A stretch of DNA of 64,000 nt from Siphonodentalium dalli (Eukaryota > Mollusca > Scaphopoda > Gadilida > Siphonodentaliidae). The notes beneath the pieces were generated by a model. That model ran no database searches. It was given only the letters and a program-made list of their open reading frames with translations, and was not told the origin of the DNA. Position numbers and translations under genes: made by a program. Numbering within the stretch: the first letter of the stretch is position 1; every line of letters starts with the position of its first letter. The stretch is from contig CP136069.1 in NCBI GenBank assembly GCA_032622095.1, positions 6,650,036 to 6,714,035 of the forward strand, written 5' to 3'. This document shows positions 58,520-64,000 of this stretch, piece by piece.

Positions 58520-59226
58520 CATACTTGACATGATCTGAAGTAATCTAGGATGATGACATTCGTATATATAGACGAACAATCCTACTTATAATAGTATTGC
58601 AAATGGTTACCACAAACTCCAGATCGAAGAACCGATCAACCCATGCATACTTGAAGGTGGTATTAGAGTCAGCTTCTCCTTCCTTTTCCCTCATCAGCTC
58701 CTCTTTTTGAGTTCACTCTCCTTGTTTCATCCTGTATGTTACACTCATTGAAGCTTTAATGTTGTATTGTATTGCGCATCATTTCATTACTTATTTCAAA
58801 TTGTGAGGAGCGGGGCACATCTAAGTGGTTAGAACTTGTACCCCAATCCCTGTCTGTCATATACCTTTGCATGTATTGGCAATAAAATATGTTTAACTAA
58901 ATCGACGAACACTTTTTTCGTTTCTATTATATCAATATTTCAGATTTTAAGAACATTCAGGACCTGCGCATTTTACTGAAAATAATATGCAGTCTAATTA
59001 CCCCATGATTTCGTTATTTATTATGGTTCAAATAGTCATGGCGAGAAAAAGTAGATGATATGCAAACTATTCTATTTAAATTCTCCATATTATACCGAGC
59101 GCCAACAATTCGCAGTGCGCATGACAAACCGACATAGACAAAGAGAGACTTCCGGGAAAGTGTTCGTCGATACTAACGATGGGTCATTACTGGAAGCTGA
59201 TCTACGATTATACATTGACGCATGGA
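58520..59226. other. No gene recognised
   Basis: GGCAATAAAATATGTTTAAC (58882, in parts) is a likely polyadenylation signal for an unknown transcript or retroelement tail. There is no supported frame. Confidence 0.4.
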
Positions 59227-60112
59227 TCCTAAATCTAGTTGGATAAGAAGTTATCCAACAGTCAATCAACCGCGCGTTGGATGCCCACAGCACCTGTCTA
59301 CGTTGTGTGAAAAGTTGCATGATAATTTTGTTGGATACACTTTTACACAACGTTGCATAATTATATATTTACTGCCAACGGTTGTATGTTAATTATACAA
59401 ACGTCTTGGATGAAATTTCACACAACACTCAATCAACGTTAATTGCCCACATCACCTATATACGTGTATTGAACTGTTGGGTATTGCGTAGAATTGGATG
59501 GACATTTGTTGATTGGAAAGTTTACCCAACGTTGATTGGAAAGTAAAATGGGACAAGACGTCGTGGATAGCTTTACCGGTAGAGTATACCCTTGTTATAA
59601 TTATTCTTTTACGATACACTGATTATGTAGGCTTTATGTGTTGAGTGTATGGGTGTACTATACTTTAGTCAAATTAGTGCCGTCAGCAGTTGTGTAAATT
59701 TGTAAACTTCAAAATTTGGCAAATATAAATAAATATACACTCAATACATAAAGCCTACATAATCAGTGTATCATACAAAGAATAATTATAACAAAGGTAT
59801 AATATACCGGCAAAGCTATCCACGACGTCTTGCCCCATTTTCCAGTCGCTCGGGAGGTTTTTTCACGCTGTCGTCCATCTTGTTTTGAAACATTTGGAGC
59901 CAAAAACTCGCATGCACCGGAAACGCGCTGCTATTGGATGACCCGGTCACGTGGCGGTTTCATCCAATGTGGTATGAAAGTAATACCACAGAAGACAGTT
60001 CACGCAATCAGTTGTGTACATTGTACTAAACTGTTGGATAATAAGTACACTACACATTCGCACCCAACGAGTTGTATACAACGTTCACCCAACTAGTTGA
60101 ACTAGATTTAGG
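59227..60112. mobile_element. CCTAAATCTAGTT-ended element with nested hairpin
   Basis: CCTAAATCTAGTTGGATAA (59227) and the inverse ending AACTAGATTTAGGG (60112). Many GTTGGAT/CAACAGT/CAACGTTG subterminal words occur on both sides (59240-59540, 60000-60100). No transposase seen. Confidence 0.55.
59548..59838. repeat. 103-bp-arm hairpin
   Basis: Left arm 59548-59650 (ATGGGACAAGACGTCGTGG start) and right arm 59735-59838 (...CACGACGTCTTGCCCCAT) are inverted with few mismatches around an 84-bp loop. Probably an inner foldback element, or the core of the surrounding one. Confidence 0.9.
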
Positions 60113-60727
60113 GTGTGGATCAGCCAATAAACCAAAGCTTAAATATCAAACAATATCTAATCGGGGTTCACGATTAGATGGGGATTATCCGAGTAACACG
60201 TGTCACGCGATGTTAGGATTATATTTCAAAATGAGTATCCTGATATAATCGGAAGGGGGGATAACCTGAGCCAACTTGCCACTTCTAAATGCAGTTCACT
60301 TTAATGATTTCATTGACTAAATAACCAGAAATAACCGAGTTATTCCGCAATTAAAAAACAAATAAAACCTCAAATATTTGTGTACAATTCAACAAACGCT
60401 GTTTCAATAAATTAATTGTGTGTTATAATAAGGGACATGACAATCTGCTGGATGGGATACGGGACAAAACGACAATCTGCGGGACAGAATTTCCAATTGC
60501 GTGGGACGGCCGATATCTCGAGGAATAGAGCACGTAGATGGCTCCTTTTGGTGTCTAACGAAAGGCCCACATTCGCCATATCCACACATATTAACCCCGC
60601 CACTGATCGGACACCAGAAGTTGCATTATTTGATCGACATTTCGAAATCAAGGCCGTGGAACAGCGTGGAGCAGCTGTAGAAATGCATTTTTACAGCAAT
60701 AAGGCTATGCCCACAAGCAAACTTGGT

Positions 60728-61600
60728 TTGCATATGAACATATTATCCACCGGTCATACGCGGTGGAGGTTCTCATATTATCCTCATTTGATTTGAGGTA
60801 ATATGAGAACCTTCCTCGCATATGACCGGTGGATAATATGAACCTCCACCGCGTATGACCGGCGGATAATATGTTTCATATCAGAACCTCCCCCACGTAT
60901 GACCGGAGGTTAATATGAGAACCTCAATCGCGTATGACTGGCGGATAATATGAACCTCCACCGCGTATGACCGGTGGATAATATGTTCATATGAGAATCT
61001 CTCCCACGTATGACAGGAGGATAATAAAAATTATGTTCATATGAGAACCTCACCCACGTATGATCGTAGGATAATATGAGAACCTCCCCCCACGTATGAC
61101 CGGGGGATAATATGAGAACCTCCCTCGCGTATGACTGGCGGATAATATGAACCTCCACCGCGTATGACCGGTGGATAATATGTTCACATGAGAACCTCCC
61201 CGTGTATGACCGGCGGATAATAAAAATTATGTTCATATGAGAACCTCCCCCACGTTTGACCGGGAGAATAATATGAGAACCTCCCCCACGTATGACTGGA
61301 GGATAATATGAGAACCTCCCTCGCGTATGACCGGCGGATAATATGAACCTCCACCGCGTATGACCGGTGGATAATATGTTCATATGAGAACCTCTCCCAC
61401 GTATGACAGGAGGATAATATGAGAACCTCCCTCGCGTATGACCGGCGGATAATATGAACCTCCACCGCGTATGACTGGCGTATAATATGTTCATATGAGA
61501 ACCTCTCCCGCGTATGACCGGCAGATAATATGTTCATATGAGAACCTCCCCCGCGTATGACCAGCAGATAATATGAGAACTCCACCGCGTATGACTGGCG
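60728..61600. repeat. 31-36-bp minisatellite (CGTATGACCGG..GGATAATATGA)
   Basis: About 25 copies of ACCTCC(A/C/T)(C/T)CGCGTATGACCGG + CGGATAATATGA, with TGTTCATATGAG linkers. The first copy is inverted around 60782-60797, making a small hairpin. The 194- and 133-codon minus frames are repeat translations. Confidence 0.93.
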
Positions 61601-62411
61601 GACACATAAGTTTTTAAGTCTATAAGCACTATTTGATTTGAATATTCTTTCGAGCAGTCTGGACCAGTGACATATTCATGCATTCAAACCAGTTATTTTA
61701 TTTTGTAACTTGGCTTGTAATCGCCGGACACCGGCTTCCGGCATCTGGGCTTTTAATCACAATTAAAATAAAAATTAAGTGTGAATTATAACAAATGAAA
61801 AGAACAAATACCTTTTAAAGATTACATTTGATATGTCTTCTGATACATGGTGTATATTCGTATTTTGTGGATGGAGTGCTGCTAAGAACGGCTTAGTTGG
61901 AACGATAAAACGGCTTCAGTCGGCCATTCTATTTTTTACGAGAAAGTAGCGCTCTTTCTTGGAGCGAATTTCTGCAACAATTTCACCGCGTAGTGGACCC
62001 ATTTGGAAAAAAAAATGCATTCACTGTATCTAATCCTACATTTTGATATACTATACGCCCCATTATGTGGAATATATCAGCTGAAATCGATCCTGTAATT
62101 GTATAAACATCGAGTATATTTTTAGCTGTTTTTATCGGCGCGTGTTTGCGTGTTCGCCATTGCAGTATTCGCACTAAAACAGCCATACTGTAGACAAAAA
62201 CGAGTGCGCAGTATTCCACTGCGTTATTTGATACCTAAAACTTGTTGTTTGCTAGCGTATTCATCGAGAAATCTAAATTCTAAACATTAATGTCGAACGC
62301 AGTTTTTCGTGTTTCATGGGTGGGTTAATCGGTCTCTAAGTGTGCATAAATCGAAGTTCGCTCAAATTAATAAATTTATGTTGTGCAATAGATGATAAAC
62401 TTAATTTTAAT
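61601..62411. other. No gene recognised
   Basis: Interior of the inverted-repeat element. The 78-codon minus frame at 61983 has no recognisable features. Confidence 0.4.
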
Positions 62412-62681
62412 ACCAAGTTTGCTTGTGGGCATAGCCTTATCGCTGTAAAAATGCATTTCTACAGCTGCTCCACGCTGTTCCACGACCTTGATTTCGAAAA
62501 TTTTATGTTAGGTCAGTTGTCGATATAATAATGCAATATGTGTGATTAGGGCGAATATCGGCCTTTCGTTAGACACCTAAAGGAGGCCTCTATGCGTGCT
62601 GTATTCCTCGAGATATCGGCCGTTCCACGAAATTTGAAATTCTGTTCCGCAGATTTTCGTTCTATCCCATATTCCATCCCA

Positions 62682-63189
62682 TGTTAGGTCGGTCACATGG
62701 GCCTGTAACGCGCTCCGTTGTCCGCCCCCCCCCCCCCCCCCTTGCACTGCCCATATACGCCGCCTCTATATACGCGCCTTCTTCGCGTTAATGGAACATT
62801 ATATAGACAAGGGGCACTGTAGAAATTCAACGTTTCACCATCGCTCGGGAGTCGCACAAATTTAGCCCATTCACCCCATCAGAAACATTCATACACGTTG
62901 CATTTGATAAAATTTTAACCACCGAATATTGTCTCCGGAGAGCGTATTTTTTAGGATTGATCCGGCTCAGCTAGCAATGGCCGACATGTGTCTCTAAATT
63001 CACCACCCATACAGTTTACTATCATTAAAAATCGGTCAAACGATCAACTAAATATCTGGAACTTAGTGATTTATTGTCGGCTAATAATTTATTTACTCAT
63101 ACAAATCAACACATTGTCAGTAAACAATTTAGATAGAGGAGAAATCTGTCGATAATTCCAACTTTAAAAAATAATTTGTCAAGTCACAC
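62682..63189. other. No gene recognised; poly(C) tract
   Basis: A run of C at about 62725-62742, otherwise unclassified. Confidence 0.5.
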
Positions 63190-63305
63190 AGTTCCTAATT
63201 TTAATATTCATTGTGACCCGACCTTTCCACGACTAACATAGTAGAAACCGCTCAGTGTTAGAATCGAGGTCAGGTAATAATGAATATTAAAATGAGGACA
63301 GTCGG
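63190..63305. repeat. Short hairpin repeat
   Basis: CCTAATTTTAATATTCATTG..GACC (63196) and AATGAATATTAAAATGAGG (63282) are inverted, with about 45 bp of loop. Confidence 0.8.
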
Positions 63306-63439
63306 GGAGCCAATAAGGTCCACCTGCACCCCCCACCCCCGATGATTACAAATAACCTTATTTGTATTGTTCCCTATGGTATCCAGATAAAGAATCCGGA
63401 TTTCACCGAAAAATAAATGTGGCCCTACTAGGTGCTAGA

Positions 63440-64000
63440 GCCATTTGAATCCAAGATGGCCGCCATTTCCTCTAATTCCGACCAGCTGTATTTAATCGTT
63501 GTAATAGATCGGTTGTTAGCAAAAGACACAGACAAAATGTATGCCATTTTGTTGGTATGATGTCCGTCTTCAAAATGACGGCAAATAATTTCGAAAAATG
63601 ACGTCATATGCACGAAAATAGGAAATTTTATTAATATTTCACCATATCTTCCATTTTTCTTCACATTAATCATTAGTAAATGGCAATGTTTTTGAGACTG
63701 CCATCAAGCGTGATATTATAGCGTCATTTTAATGTATTTGCCATTGACGGGGGTTCCGTAATAGATACAGAAAGAGGATTTAAAAAAAAGGGGTGAAATT
63801 TTCGATTTTTTTTTGCAAGACGATTTTGATAGTCATTTTAACGACAAGCCACACATGCTGTTACTAGAATGTCAACAACTATGTGCTTTATTTTATTGGA
63901 CGGATGTTTTACTTCAATGGGAATGAAATTGGTGTATAAAATTTCCAAAATGGCCGCCGAAAATATGAAAAATGGTAAATATTGCCCCAGGGTGTCCTGG
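63440..64000 (-). repeat. Edge copy of the foldback-arm repeat family
   Basis: 63945-64000 (AAAATGGCCGCC, then GGTAAATATTGCCCCAGGG) matches 9661-9710 in the left arm. CCAAGATGGCCGCCATTTCC at 63452 has the same word pattern. The copy continues beyond the window. The 81-codon minus frame at 63428 lies within it. Confidence 0.7.

Larger units (their letters stand above)
60450..62681. mobile_element. 2.2-kb element with about 275-bp inverted repeats
   Basis: Left arm 60450-60727 and right arm 62412-62681 are inverted copies (GGATGGGATACGGGA; GATATCTCGAGGAATA; GGAACAGCGTGGAGCAGCTG; ATAAGGCTATGCCCACAAGC). The arms have drifted and carry small indels. Inside are a minisatellite (60728-61600) and 0.8 kb of unclassified DNA (61600-62411). 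The 126-codon plus frame at 60416 reads through the arm without recognisable domain. Confidence 0.8.

Noticed and set aside
60910-61585. 194- and 133-codon minus frames
   Set aside because: Both are read from the minisatellite in different frames, so openness comes from the repeat.

Overview
This is an AT-rich stretch of animal nuclear DNA with almost no conventional protein-coding sequence. The signs of a metazoan are GT-AG split exons encoding tyrosine-motif receptor tails, a non-LTR retrotransposon, palindromic MITE-like repeats, long minisatellites and (TA)n/(GT)n tracts. The mix of Harbinger-like, hAT-like and Tc1/mariner-like short elements, AAGGTCA-rich repeats and ITAM/ITIM-like cytoplasmic exons would fit a marine lophotrochozoan, perhaps a bivalve mollusc. 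That assignment is an inference from style, not a match. No operons, rRNA, tRNA or CRISPR were found.

Layout. 1-17.9 kb: the tail exon of a plus-strand gene (169-259), then an array of about 8.27-kb tandem units. Units start near 1628, at 5663 and at 13929. Each carries a 128-nt exon (3194-3321, 7232-7359, 16131-16258) whose peptide has an ITAM-like YEML-x10-Y(S/A)GL. Between units 2 and 3 lies a 4.9-kb foldback palindrome (9004-13928) with a minisatellite core. Unit 1 keeps only the right arm of that palindrome. 18-24.4 kb: MITEs, a 34-bp satellite (20168-20994) and old degenerate repeats. 25.2-27.5 kb: a 5'-truncated LINE with an uninterrupted reverse transcriptase. 27.7-42 kb: head-to-tail repeats that share one junction sequence. 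They include a 959-bp tandem pair and three nearly identical 2.94-kb units, the third of which holds a 543-bp insertion with a 7-bp target-site duplication.

43.8-57.4 kb: a 13.5-kb segment bounded by about 350-bp terminal inverted repeats (first 52 bp identical), TGTTA...TAACA ends and a perfect 5-bp direct repeat (AATGT). It reads as one very large element. Nested inside are a 1.36-kb element with a broken Harbinger-like transposase N-terminus, a 1.7-kb TIR element, several tandem repeats and a 174/175-bp-period MITE array. 57.4-64 kb: further inverted-repeat elements, one with a 34-bp-class minisatellite, and at the right edge a piece of the repeat family seen at 9-14 kb.

Functionally, the only host gene material is the receptor-tail exons at the left. 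The rest is repeats, many of them palindromic, several recently duplicated. The most unusual observations are the 13.5-kb TIR element, the ITAM-like exon amplified together with a giant palindrome, and repeats that spread NRF1-like and YY1-like words.
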